From Brasenia schreberi (Eukaryota; Streptophyta; Magnoliopsida; Nymphaeales; Cabombaceae), in NCBI GenBank assembly GCA_036023115.1, contig JAYKKT010000073.1:11203001-11267000 (forward strand): DNA of 64,000 bases. The letters run 5' to 3'. The notes beneath the pieces are model-generated. The model saw only the letters and a program-made list of their open reading frames with translations, ran no database searches and had not been told where the DNA came from. How positions within the stretch are numbered: the first letter of the stretch is position 1; each line of letters opens with the position of its first letter. This document shows, in pieces, positions 1 through 9,640 of this stretch. A program made the position numbers and the translations under genes.

Positions 1-643
1 TATGAATTAGCAGCACAACTTTGGCTATGGAATCAAGCCAATAACTGAGTATGGATCAAATCCGAAAAAATATGAAAAAATTCATACAGTTAAGATAACA
101 ATTTGCGTTTGATGTTTGTTCATTTACATCACTGCCTCTTAACTCACTCAAGTAATCACAGTAAGAACATAGTATGGGTCAAACTGTCAGAGGCACAGAG
201 TTTATCAATTGAAATAGTCATGAACAGACCTAGATGACACCCCAACCTATGCCAGAAAGAAGACGAGGGTATGTGGAAATTGCAGCAAAGAACAACACAG
301 AAGCCAGCCAGAAGTGTGCATGTGTTCGAGTACATATATATATATATATATAAAAGAAACGTAAACCTATCTAAGAAAGGAAGAAGCAAGAATTAGCAAG
401 ATAGCCATTTATACCATCCCAACCATATAGGTGGTAGGAACGCTATGGATGGAACGTGACCAAGAAAAATCTTCAGTTAACCTTACTACGTGAATTTAGA
501 ATAAATAAAAGTGGCAACCTATTAATGGAAACGTCCTAAGCAGCAACCAAGAAACATCAAGTAACACGAAGAAAACTCAATCCAATCAACTGACGATAAG
601 CAACGGTGATTTAGAACAAACTGGAGAGAGAATTTCCGTTTAC
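1..643 (-). other. intron 1 of the thioredoxin f gene (partial)
   Basis: This stretch follows the splice donor of the thioredoxin exon and runs off the left edge. No second exon carrying the CGPC active site appears in any frame, so the first intron is longer than 640 bp. It contains a short (AT)n run at 334-352. Nothing else is recognisable. Confidence 0.6.
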
Positions 644-984
644 CACTGGGTGTACATGTCCAGAACGACGACCTTGCCGTCGAAGTTATTGACGATCGGC
701 CAGAACGTGTCTTTGTTCACCTCCGTCACTTGCCCGACGGTCGCCGCCGCCACCGCTCCGGATATATCCGAGCTCGCTGACACCGAAAACCTACATTCTC
801 TCATCTTCTCGCTCGCACTCCTCAAAACTCCGACGAATCCAAACGCCGGAGTCCTCCACTCCTTCCGGTGATCGAATACGAAGATCTGGTGATTGAAGGC
901 GAGCGACTTCGATCGGAGGAAGGAGGAAGCGATCCGAGAAGAGGTCATGGACGGAGGAGACGAAATCGAGATCCGGAGAGCCAT
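644..984 (-). CDS. TRXF: thioredoxin f-type, chloroplastic, first exon (partial)
   Basis: Plastid thioredoxin f reduces disulfides of Calvin-cycle enzymes, using electrons from ferredoxin-thioredoxin reductase. The exon starts at ATG 984-982 and encodes about 113 residues. The first ~75 are Ser/Arg-rich with few acidic residues, as in a stroma-targeting transit peptide. Then comes the family signature VGQVTEVNKDTFWPIVNN, followed by VVVLDMYTQW, the strand that leads into the WCGPC redox site. The exon stops inside the Trp codon at a good donor (TG|GTAAAC, GT at 643-642), so the catalytic CGPC lies in exon 2, outside the window. A longer upstream reading in this frame lacks family support, and ATG 984 sits about 60 bp below a TATA motif. 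Thioredoxin m, x or y are less likely because the DTFWPIV/DMYTQW text is typical of f. Confidence 0.88.
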
Positions 985-1200
985 TTCTCCACTCTTCGCT
1001 CCCGAAATCCTGACTCGGAAATGAGCGCGCTCACTGAGCCCCCGCTTAAATACCAACGGCTACGGAAGGGGACGCCCGATAGAATTCTGGATCCCAACGA
1101 AATGCCAGCATGATCCAAAGTGCAACCAAAGACGCAGTTTTCGTATTTCATTGCCGACACGTAGCTTCCTGCTTAGTCATGTAGATCCGCAATTCGTTCA
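985..1200 (-). promoter_or_regulatory. thioredoxin f promoter region
   Basis: On the minus strand TATTTAAG (1052-1045) lies about 60 bp upstream of the start codon and fits a TATA box, giving a 5' UTR of about 30 nt. Further up, ACGTGTC (1162-1156) is an ABRE/G-box-like core of the kind found in light- and ABA-responsive plant promoters. The motifs are seen directly; their use is inferred. Confidence 0.45.
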
Positions 1201-2290
1201 CCTCCGATCGCGGCAGACTAACAGCCAGCTTGATCGATAGGTGACAACAACGCCATTGAATCATTTCTCGTGAGAAAAGCTCACGGTTTTTAGCCGTGGC
1301 CTCAGTCCGCGAGAAGATGGGATTTCCGCTGATCAAGGAAACTGAGAGGCCACCGTTTCTTTCTTCCTCCTTCTAACCTATCAGATATTTACACAAAGGT
1401 TCCAAGATTTTCTTCATTTCATTTAGCTGCCTACCTATGAAACTTTTTCCTAACTCAGGTTCTCCTTTTGTTTTTCTTTAAGCCGAAGCCTAACGCACTC
1501 ATTGAACTCAGCACCTGCAACGAGGGAGTAAGAGAGCCCAGCTGTTCACGAAAATGATACTAAGTTTTTACAACACAAAGTCTTGAAAAGAATTTAATAC
1601 TAGGAGTGAAAGTGAGCCGAGCTGTTCACGAAAATGATACCTCGAACTCGACTTGATCTTATCATGTTTGAGTCAAGCTTAATTCCGGCCCGAGTTGTAA
1701 GCAAGTTGAGTTCGAGGTTATCGATACTAAGTTGAAGGCTATATAGATGAACTCAACTTGGCTCGATAAAACCCTTACTTATTGAACCTAGTAAAGAAAC
1801 TATTACAAGCCAATTCTCTTATGATTTAAACCAACGATTTTCCATTAACCCGAACTCGATAGTTGAAAGCATATGAGAATACAATTCGGATTTTACACAT
1901 TAGATATACCCAATGCTTATCATAATACCCGAAACATAAAAGATGCCTGAATCTTAGACCAGTGCATTTTCAAGTTTAGTGTTGGTGTTCCAATCCGTTC
2001 TGCATTTGGTTACACGTTGATGTGGCTTGAATTCATATTGATAGGAAAGTGACCCGACCCGGAAAACCCACAATATGACACGAGATGGACATGAAACGAG
2101 ATGGACATGAAAACTATAGATTTGTGTTGGTTGCGTGATGTTGGTTTGAAGTTAGTGTTATAAAAGTACATCTAGTGTATAATGGAGAAATTCTTTGATA
2201 TATATCCCTTTCTTTTCGTTGGGAGGAGTAAGGGTTACAAGGAAATTGAGAGAGATTGTGAGAGGTCATTGGTTGATTAATTGTGCTCAC
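1201..2290. other. intergenic, no gene seen
   Basis: No coding segment with family resemblance. It holds a repeat around 1536-1740 (separate entry) and otherwise AT-rich unique-looking sequence. Confidence 0.5.
1536..1641. repeat. direct repeat with the GAGCTGTTCACGAA motif
   Basis: The word AGCTGTTCACGAAAATGATA occurs twice, about 79 bp apart (near 1541 and 1620). The second copy runs on into 'cctcgaactcgacttga...' text rich in CTCGA, up to about 1740. Such CTCGA/GTTCACGA-rich blocks are dispersed repeats in many plants. I cannot assign a superfamily. Confidence 0.5.
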
Positions 2291-2307
2291 CTAAACATGC
2301 CTGGTTC

Positions 2308-2523
2308 AACAACAATAACAACTAAGCCTTTTCCCATACTAGACGGGGTCGGCTACATGAATTCTTTATTTTCACGTGGTCCTATCATGTACCATGTTAG
2401 GGCTTAACTCACAATAAGCTAGATCATTCTTTATTGTTTCTTTCTAACACTTTTGTGGTTGTCCTCTACCTCTTTTAATACCTTTTTTTCCATACATTCT
2501 TACAAGTTTTTCGTTTGATCTTT
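2308..2523 (-). mobile_element. RTE-type LINE, 5'-truncated 3' end
   Basis: A 216-bp copy carrying only the extreme 3' end of the window's LINE family. On the minus strand it ends in the AGCCGACCCC...AAAAGGCTTAGTT tail. It is flanked by an imperfect 16-bp target-site duplication, taaacatgcctggttc at 2292-2307 and taaacatgtgtggttc at 2524-2539 (14 of 16 identical). The 5' truncation is the usual result of incomplete target-primed reverse transcription. Confidence 0.85.
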
Positions 2524-2529
2524 TAAACA

Positions 2530-2910
2530 TGTGTGGTTCGAGATAAACCAAAATCGGTTGTTTTAAATTGAAACTAAACCTAGAACCAGAACCAAACCAT
2601 CTCAGGACCGGTTCCGGTTTTAGAGCAGTTTCAGTTTGGAAACTATTCTAAAACCACTGGTGCCAGTTTCAATTTATTTTTTAAATACAAGCACCATCTG
2701 GGAGACGAACTCCCTAGTAGCTGCGACAATGAGGAGTACCCTGCCATTGAGCTAATGATTCCCGTGTAAGAAAGAATTTTAGAAAATACATTTAAAACAT
2801 AGCAGCACTTTGGAACCTTCAGTTCTGGTTTCAATTACGAGGCTGGTTGGACCGGTTCTGCGGGCAATTCGGTTTCAGTTCGAACTGGAGAACCGATTCC
2901 GAATAAGTCG
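2530..2910. repeat. GGTTCCGGTT-rich dispersed repeat
   Basis: Both flanks of this block are rich in alternating GGTTCCGGTT / AACCGGAACC-like words (2570-2640 and 2815-2905), with a SINE-like insert between them. A similar block lies at 57298-57605. In plants such text is typical of non-autonomous DNA transposons, but terminal repeats are too decayed for me to assign a superfamily. Confidence 0.4.
2683..2770 (-). mobile_element. tRNA-derived SINE-like copy
   Basis: Read on the minus strand this begins GGGAATCATTAGCTCAATGG, a tRNA D-arm/box A (TTAGCTCAATGGCAGGG), and about 35 nt later has GGGAGTTCGTCTCCC, a T-arm/box B with a five-base stem. An AT-rich tail follows. The order and spacing fit a pol III promoter. 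The anticodon arm does not fold well, so it is a SINE or decayed tRNA rather than a working tRNA. Confidence 0.5.
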
Positions 2911-3528
2911 TGTCTAGGTGCACCTCTTCTTCATAAAGAGAGAGAATTATATTCTTCTTGGTCTTGCCTGTCGAGTATGCATATCAACCATGTAAATGTT
3001 TGTGTTAATTGTTCTTGTCTATCTTTACATATTCTATAAACCAATTATGTGGGTGTGCATATGCTTTTACATCAAATCGTGTGTTTGTGCAACTTTACAT
3101 AGGAAATCAATAGTACATGTGGCGAATAGTGTCGGCGTGTCTGTGTTCAGGTCGTGTTACTTTCGGTTTGTGTGCAAAACCAAACAGCACGAACATGACA
3201 CATTTTGATTGGATAGAAAACACTTGCATTATCCGAACTAATAAATGTGATTGGTTCGTTAATTTTTGATAAAATCTAAATATAAATGGAAAGATTATTT
3301 ATAAATAAAACCGTGGGCGTCATCATGAAGGATGAATATGGCCAGTGCTCGATAATTTAAGGGCTTGATGGAAATTTCGAAACAACCCGATAAGAGATCA
3401 TTATTGTAGACCGACTCTCTGTCGCGCGCACGCGATTCGGCATCCGGCAGAGCGGCAAAAATCCGACAGAGCGGCAAAAAAGAATAAGGCGACCGAGGCA
3501 TCCCTGTGTATGTGCGGCAGTTTGTGAG
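2911..3528. other. intergenic and 5' leader of the LENG1-like gene
   Basis: No coding segment is seen. Around 3440-3480 the word CAGAGCGGCAAAAA is repeated 22 bp apart just upstream of the Cir_N gene. A GA-rich run at 3528-3544 precedes its start codon. TATA position is unclear. Confidence 0.4.
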
Positions 3529-3545
3529 GTGAGAGAGAGAGAGGG

Positions 3546-4589
3546 ATGGGAGGCCATGGAGGACACAAAAGAGATGGAACGTCTACAACTACGAGAACCG
3601 GGAGAAGGTTCGCCGGGACGAGGAGGCGGCGGCCAAGGAGGAGCAATTGAAGCAGGAGCAATCGAGGCGGCGAGACACCGATTTCCGCCTCGAGAGGCTC
3701 CGGGCCATGAGAGACCTCCCCCGGAACCCTAACTCCGGCACTCCGGATCCTTCGGACGCGCCGAGATCTGACGGCCACATCAACCTCTTCGATGACCTCG
3801 AGGGGTTTCCGTTGGGCGATGGCGAGAAGAAACGGACGGACGAGGACGGTAAGAGCTCGCAAAAGAAGAGGAAGAGGGAGGACGCGGCCCCGAGGGTTGT
3901 GACGGCCGAGGACGAGAAGTACCGGATGGGGTATGGAGTCGCCGGAAAGGGCGTCAAAGAGCCGTGGTATCTCTCTCGGACGCTTGTTGGAACGGCGGAT
4001 TCGGGATCCGAGGAGGCTGCGGATCTATCAGGAAAACGATCTAATGGTTCGTTATCGAATAATTTATCGTTTTCTTCTTTTGTTGAATTGTCGGGGTGTG
4101 GGTGGGGGGTATATATCGTTTATATGATATATCCTTGCAGAAGATGTGTTTCATTGAAGAATTTTCGGCTTCCCTTGTTGGGTTGCTAGGATTTCTTATT
4201 ACTTTTGATTCTTTGGTTGATTCCTTTTCTGTATAGCATTTCATTCAGATGGGTCGTTATCGTGCTCCTATCGTTTTCTAGGGTTTCGAAACTCCAACAA
4301 TTCGTATAGGTAATTGATGCCTTTTCACGATATAAGGGAACCCATAATCCTCCTCCTCCTCCTACTCGTATTATAATAATGTTGATCACTATAGTAATTA
4401 CTCTGATGATGCAAATGTTTTATTGTGTTTGGCATTGCAGAATCCGTGAAGAAGGAGGGAAAGAAGTCGGTTGCGGAATTGAGGGAAGAGAGGTTGAAGA
4501 GGGAGAAGTTAGAGAAGAAGAGGACCCAAAATCTGCTGTCAAGGATGAATAGGAACTCAGATAGAGAGGATAGGAAATATTCAAGGTGA
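3546..4589 (+). pseudogene. Cir_N / LENG1-like nuclear protein gene with a broken start frame
   Basis: This is a plant homolog of leukocyte receptor cluster member 1, a basic coiled protein with an N-terminal Cir_N domain, likely nuclear and RNA-processing related. Exon 1 ends at 4046 (donor GT 4047-4048). Exon 2 is 4441-4589, preceded by GGCATTGCAG and ending in TGA 4587-4589. The conserved frame reads QKRWNVYNYENREKVRRDEE from 3566, then TAEDEKYRMGYGVAGKGVK.PWYL, then SVAELREERLKREKLEKKR in exon 2. The expected start MGGHGG is present at ATG 3546, but in another frame: the LNILP-coding stretch that normally links MGGHGG to QKRW is reduced to two bases. Translation from 3546 stops at TGA 3648-3650 after 34 codons. 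The first ATG in the conserved frame is 3707, which would drop the whole Cir_N domain. It may be a pseudogene, an N-terminally shortened gene, or a sequencing error. Confidence 0.7.
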
Positions 4590-5354
4590 ACCGTATTTCC
4601 CTTTCAAAATGTTTTCCCGTTTGTTGATTAGACTTGTAAATGTATAGCCTTGTGGTTATTATGCTATTTGTATATTTTGTGAAATCAGCATTCAAATGTT
4701 GGGGAAATTTTTGGAGAGATATTTCTTCCACTAAGATTGTTTAATAGTTTTCTTTTCACTTTGAATATAAATTGAGAGATTAACTACATTACCATCGATT
4801 AGTAATTGGTGATCACATTTGATTTTTTTTGGCTGGGGATTCTTGGAAGCTCTGGAAGTGCCTTTTATCCACTGGCTAGGATATTGAGGGCAGTACAGAA
4901 ACTGAGAAGACTTTAGTTTATGAGTTCCTGGAAAATGTTTCCGCTAATATAGAGATTGATGCTGTTGTTTATTCATTTCTTGTTACTTATTGTCCTTAAA
5001 CACCTCATTAATAAGTTTCTTATTTATCAGTGCATGTCAATTTTCAGTTTCTGTTCTTGGAGTTTCAAATTTGATTTTTCTGTTTTCCCTTTTCTGGAGT
5101 GGAATTATAGTTGTTTTTTCCTTTCAAAGTTTTGTGGCTGCGTTGCAGAAAGACCACATCAAGTGTGTTATAAGTGTGCAACAGTACAATTGGTTCCTAA
5201 TGGCAATATTTCCTAACCTTGCTTTAAGCAATATTCCTGATTCTATGGAGGAGTTTAAAGGCATAAATGCTGGGTTAGAGTTAGGGGGTGATAGGAATTG
5301 AGATAAGATTCTGGATTTGTATCATGTCATGGATATATTTTTTTACTTACTAAG
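4590..5354. other. downstream of the LENG1-like gene, no further exon seen
   Basis: Probable 3' UTR followed by intergenic AT-rich sequence. I see no continuing exon or other gene. The open frames here are unlike any family I recognise. Confidence 0.5.
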
Positions 5355-5367
5355 CTCTTTTTGAAGG

Positions 5368-6341
5368 ATTCATGACATACATCAATCTTATAAGAAACAT
5401 TTATGATGGTGCAGAAACATGTGTGAGAACCCATGAAGGAATGACGGATCTCTTTAAAGTTAATATTGGATTACACCATGGATCAACTTTAAATCCATAT
5501 TTATTTATATTGGTCATTGGCGAGTTAACAAAATATATTGAAGATGAAGTACCTTAGTGTATGTTATATGGAGATGACATTATGTTAGTGGATGAATCTA
5601 AAAAAAATAGGAAATTAAAACTACGGAGAGAAACATTACAAAGTAAAAGCTTCTAATTTAGTAGAACAACGACAATATATGTATAATGCAAGTTTGATCA
5701 TTCAGTTACTTCAGATGACATATAAATTAAGATTTGCGCACATTACGTCCCTCGTTATAAAAGTTTTAAACACTTACAATCAGTTTTCTAGAGTAATAAA
5801 ATTGATGTTACACATAAAATTAATCATGTTGGTTAAAATAAAGAGGTGCATAAGGTATTCTATGTGAAAAGAAGATATCATTAAAGTTGAAAGTTAAATA
5901 TTATAGAGCAACCATTAGACCTGGTATATTTTGTTTTTGTGTATTAGGCAGTTAATTATCAACATGATTGAGACATAAATGAAGATGCTCGGATGAATGA
6001 GTGGTCATAAAGAGAAAGACCAAATACATAATAAGGTTATCATAAACAAATTGAGAGTGACTAGTAGATGATAAAATGAGAGAAAATTGTTTTAGATGGT
6101 TTGGACATGTAATAAGACGATCAAAAGAAGTTTCGGTGAAAAGGTTTGAAAAATTCTATTGTGAAAATGTTAGGAAGAAGAAGACTAAAAAAGTGTTGGA
6201 AGGAAAACAACAAAGAATGATACAACTTATGTTAACTGCTAGAATGACGCATGATCTGGTTCTACAAAAACAGAGAAATACATGTAGCCGACCCCATCTG
6301 GTATTGGAAAAGGCTTTTATTGTTGTTGTTGTTGTATTGCA
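5368..6341 (+). mobile_element. RTE-type LINE, 5'-truncated, decayed
   Basis: 974 bp of the family's reverse-transcriptase C-half to the (GTT)n tail. Recognisable are TYINLIRNIYDGAETCVRTH, then GLHHGSTLNPYLF near 5372-5557, and a LQMTY/RWFGHV-type C-terminus near 6076-6200. It ends GTAGCCGACCCCATCTGG...AAAAGGC then GTTGTTGTTGTTGT. A perfect 13-bp target-site duplication ctctttttgaagg flanks it (5355-5367 and 6342-6354). Stops and frameshifts make it non-coding. Confidence 0.92.
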
Positions 6342-6354
6342 CTCTTTTTGAAGG

Positions 6355-7950
6355 CTTGTTGATGTTAAAATTTCACGAATGTGGAGTAGAAGAGCGCTTT
6401 CACTCTTCGTCTAATCACCAATAACTTCTCTGTCTGTGTTTGGAATGGTATCTGTCATGTGCCTCGAGTGGTGGCTTTGGATCTAACTCGGAAGTGGGTT
6501 CATCACTTGAACTTCCCATGATGCACTCTTTCCGACCGCAATTGCCTGTAGAGATTAGCTCAGAGTGGAACCCTGGATGCAGGATCATCACTTGAAGTTG
6601 AATCCTTGAGGCTCTTTGTCAAGAGCATTTTATCAGTGAAAAGAGGGATAAAAAGTCTCAATTGCCTGCAGAGAGTAACCGTCTTGTGGAATCTTGCCGA
6701 TTTCTACCTGTGGTTTATGTTCAATTGGTCTAACTCAGCTCATATTTGGTTTGTGCTCAGCTCGATCAACTCAAATGAGTGAATGACTGAGGACAGGACA
6801 CAAACAGGGTTTCAAGTCGGCAAACAAGCCAGGGCGAACCCAGCTGCCCTGCGTATGGCACTCATGAACTTCAACTTGTGAGGGGGCACCCTAGCCAGGT
6901 CGGATATTGCTTTTTATCCAGAAAAAAATGTTACTATGATGGTGAGACATCACCCATATCGCATCGCATCAGCTGCCTGGGTTGGGCATGACTCTTATCT
7001 GCCTATCATGAGTTTGCGTCCTTGGTGAGATTCCACCTTTCCGATACTTTAACGTTGCTGGTGTGGAGGGACAGACCTTTCACAAAGTAATGTCACCAAA
7101 GGCTGTTGTGCTGAGTTGCTGAATGTTTCTCTTTTTCGCTGCTTAGAGACTCTTATCTAGCAGTTTCACGTGTTTGTGTCGTTATTTCACCTTGATTCTT
7201 TCGTGTCACTTTCATGATGACGAACAAGCTTTCGGGTCAATTTTGTGTTGTCTCGTTTTGCCATCAATTTTCTATTCCTAAGTCATGCTTGTGTCATGTC
7301 ATTTCATGTTGGTGTAGATGGCTGGTCGATACAAACATAACTCAAAATTCTTTCGTGTGCCACTTCAGATGGACATGGATGCAGCATCACGAACAAAATA
7401 TAATATGTTTGGATTGTGATCCAGATCTTGAAGCCCCATGAGGGATGGGAATCTCAGGGCAGGGTGAGCAGGAGCGATGAAAAACTTGATTCATGATGGC
7501 GTTGTTCACCTCCCTATCGAGCAATCGGTCCGTTCTTTGCTTGATCACAAGTAGGTCGACGGTTTTCCAAGTATGAACCAGTCGGACATTTTGTGGTGCC
7601 TCCAAATCTCAAATCAACGATCTACGTGGATTGTGTGCGGTATCACCAGGCTCATGCGCATGCAGTTGGGATCCTGTTACAGAACACCACCATTGGGGAT
7701 CATTTTGTGGTGGGGGAAACCATCTTCACGTACTGGTCCTATAAAAATCCCAATACTTTGTGAACATTTCTTGTCTGAATAACCATTTACAGCTGAAACT
7801 GAATTACAGTTGTTCCAAAGACAACCTGAAGAGAAGAACCAGACGCTTGGGGCAATGGGTTGCGCGGTTAATACATGGCTATGGTCAATGTTCAACGCCT
7901 GAGCCTGGTTGCTGGCCGTGGTTGTGTTAATTTATGTATGGGTTTGAGCA
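6355..7950. other. intergenic, no gene recognised
   Basis: About 1.6 kb of moderately GC-richer sequence. It contains partly repeated words (AATTGCCTG.AGAGA near 6540 and 6660). The open frames, such as 7214-7441, match nothing I know. It may be an old degraded transposon; nothing diagnostic is visible. Confidence 0.35.
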
Positions 7951-7954
7951 ATGA

Positions 7955-8055
7955 ATTGAGTACATCATACAACCGGCTCTCTTTGCTAGAGGGCCAACCC
8001 CATAAAACCTTCGAGTGATAGGTCATGAGTTCAACATCGGCGATGTGCACATCCG
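7955..8055 (+). mobile_element. tRNA-derived SINE copy (family A)
   Basis: Shows CTAGAGGGCCAACCCC, then GGTCATGAGTTCAACATC as a box B-like segment. The same layout recurs at 8335-8425, 9540-9640, 12010-12130, 44022-44100, 52775-52850, 56655-56730 and 56882-56960. Decayed; no target-site duplication found. Confidence 0.4.
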
Positions 8056-8061
8056 GGCAGC

Positions 8062-8180
8062 AGTGGCAGATCTACGTTGAGCCTGAGGTGGGCGGGGAAA
8101 CCCACCCTGAATTTGGAAAAACAACATTCAAACTATAGCCCATGGTTGAACCCAAGGTCTGCAGTACAGAGTTCGCCCCA
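8062..8180. mobile_element. CAGTGG(C/T)GGATCTA-type repeat (MITE-like), one end
   Basis: Begins CAGTGGCAGATCTACGTTGA. This matches the reverse complement of the right end of the copy at 52925-53078 (TCAATGTAGATCTGCCACAG) and of 56985-57165. Similar ends are widespread in plant genomes as terminal repeats of a non-autonomous element. The partner end is eroded here. Confidence 0.45.
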
Positions 8181-8334
8181 CCCTAATCAGTGCCCAGGTT
8201 TGTTTGCCTCATGGTAAACTATTTTCTTGACTGCCACTGTCTGGCAAGACAATTCCATCTTGCCAATTCAAGAAAGACACCAAATAGCAGGTAATATCTG
8301 GCAAGAAAATCAAGTTATTTTCTTTTGGCCAAAA

Positions 8335-8425
8335 TGGGGAGGCAGACCCAGGTGTGCATGCCCCAGGTATCGAACTCACGACCAACTTGTGCGTCGCATC
8401 CCTACCCAAGTGAACCATCGGTCTG
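8335..8425 (-). mobile_element. tRNA-derived SINE copy (family A)
   Basis: Minus strand: GGTTCACTTGGGTAGGGATG, then ACAAGTTGGTCGTGAGTTCG ATACC (box B), then a GGGGCATGCACACCTGGGTC tail. Spacing of the two boxes is tRNA-like. Confidence 0.5.
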
Positions 8426-8766
8426 AGTTCTAAAACATCAAGCTCTAAGCAAGAAAAGAAGATATTAAAATAATAACAATATGATCTATGTTGCGTCCAA
8501 CAAAAAAAGTATGAGTTCAGTTAGAACTTAAAACTTATTTTTTTAAGCACCTTAATTTGGGTAAGGTCTTTTATCTTTATCATAACGATTGAAACATGTA
8601 ATGTTCATTGTGGGGCAGCGTTCATGATGGCGCAATTGCATCAATTATTCTAGACAAAACTGGAAGTATTACTCCTTTTGCATGACTACTTTCATATGGA
8701 TTGTGACAAACTGTTGGGCCGGTAGGTCAGGATCCGGCCCAACTTTAAAAGCGCTAGTCTCACACC

Positions 8767-8890
8767 GAGAGGGTCAGCTCACCTGGCAGCGCCCTCTGCC
8801 TCCCACAATGCAGGTCCCCAGTTCGATTCACGAGGGTGGGGCATGCGTGTGTATTAGGTTTTGGACTCCCACTATAACCAAAAAAAGGGT
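8767..8890 (+). mobile_element. tRNA-derived SINE with target-site duplication
   Basis: Contains GGGTCAGCTCACCTGGCAG (box A-like) and CAGTTCGATTCACG (box B). The tail ends in CCACTATAACC then an A-run. It is flanked by gctagtctcacacc (8753-8766) and gctagtctcaaacc (8891-8904), 13 of 14 identical, fitting a target-site duplication. The boxes are about 45 nt apart, as in pol III promoters. Confidence 0.65.
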
Positions 8891-8973
8891 GCTAGTCTCA
8901 AACCCGGGTATGGATAGGTTTTGGACTCCCACTATAACAAAAACAAAATGCTAGTCTCAAACCCGGGTATGGA
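8855..8973. repeat. two-copy 60-bp tandem duplication at the SINE tail
   Basis: The block TAGGTTTTGGACTCCCACTA ... CTCAAACCCGGGTATGGA, about 60 bp, occurs twice in a row with only small differences in the A-rich middle. It spans the SINE 3' tail plus the target-site duplication, so it arose after insertion. Confidence 0.8.
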
Positions 8974-8974
8974 T

Positions 8975-9535
8975 CTGGCAACTCCACCATGAAGAAAATT
9001 ATATCTAGTACTATAAGAACAAAGCAAATCATACAAATGACCCATCAAACAATCGTGAGCTTTTACCTTTAGAGTTTATGGATCTTAATTGGGATTTAGT
9101 TGAATATGGGTTTGGCAAGTTTCGTGTAAATCATGCTTGCCTCCATTTAGTAGTGAGATTTTTACAAGCCTGACCCAAACACACACACACATGCACATTC
9201 ACACACAAAAGCCAATGTCCCCAATGCTTTAATAACGTATATGAACTAACCCTTGCTTCTATTGTCAGGTACCCGAGCTTACCTAAAACGTGCCGGCACG
9301 AGCCAGGACAAGGATTAACAGTTAGCACTTCTTATTGTTTAGAAGCCATATCCAGCAATTCCCAAGTGAACTAGTAAGGCATTGACTAAAATCTTAACAT
9401 GTATGAAATTCAACATGCTACAAGAGAGTACACATATGGACACAAGCTTGCAATTATTGACATGAGAGTTGATGGTAATGGCATCAAGGATCCAGGTTGT
9501 ATGTGGAATAATTTTGCATATTCTTTTTGGTACAA
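8975..9535. other. intergenic, no gene seen
   Basis: AT-rich, with a short (AC)n run at 9178-9191. The open frame at 9399-9608 runs into a SINE and has no family resemblance. Confidence 0.4.
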
Positions 9536-9539
9536 TGGG

Positions 9540-9640
9540 GAGGCTGAAGATAGATGCACGCAACGGGTATTGAACACACGACCTTCAACTTGTGAGTCGA
9601 CCCCCTAGGCGGGTGAGCAATTGCTCATTGCATGAATTTG
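9540..9640 (-). mobile_element. tRNA-derived SINE copy (family A)
   Basis: Minus strand: GCTCACCCGCCTAGGGGGTC, GACTCACAAGTTGAAGG, TCGTGTGTTCAATACCCG (box B), then a tail with CCCCATTGTACCAAAAAG. The CATTGTAC.AAAA ending is shared with the copy at 12010-12130. Confidence 0.55.

Noticed and set aside
1148..1336. Upstream minus-strand frame as a thioredoxin N-terminal extension or separate gene
   Set aside because: It lies above the TATA motif, is not in line with exon 1 and has no recognisable domain.
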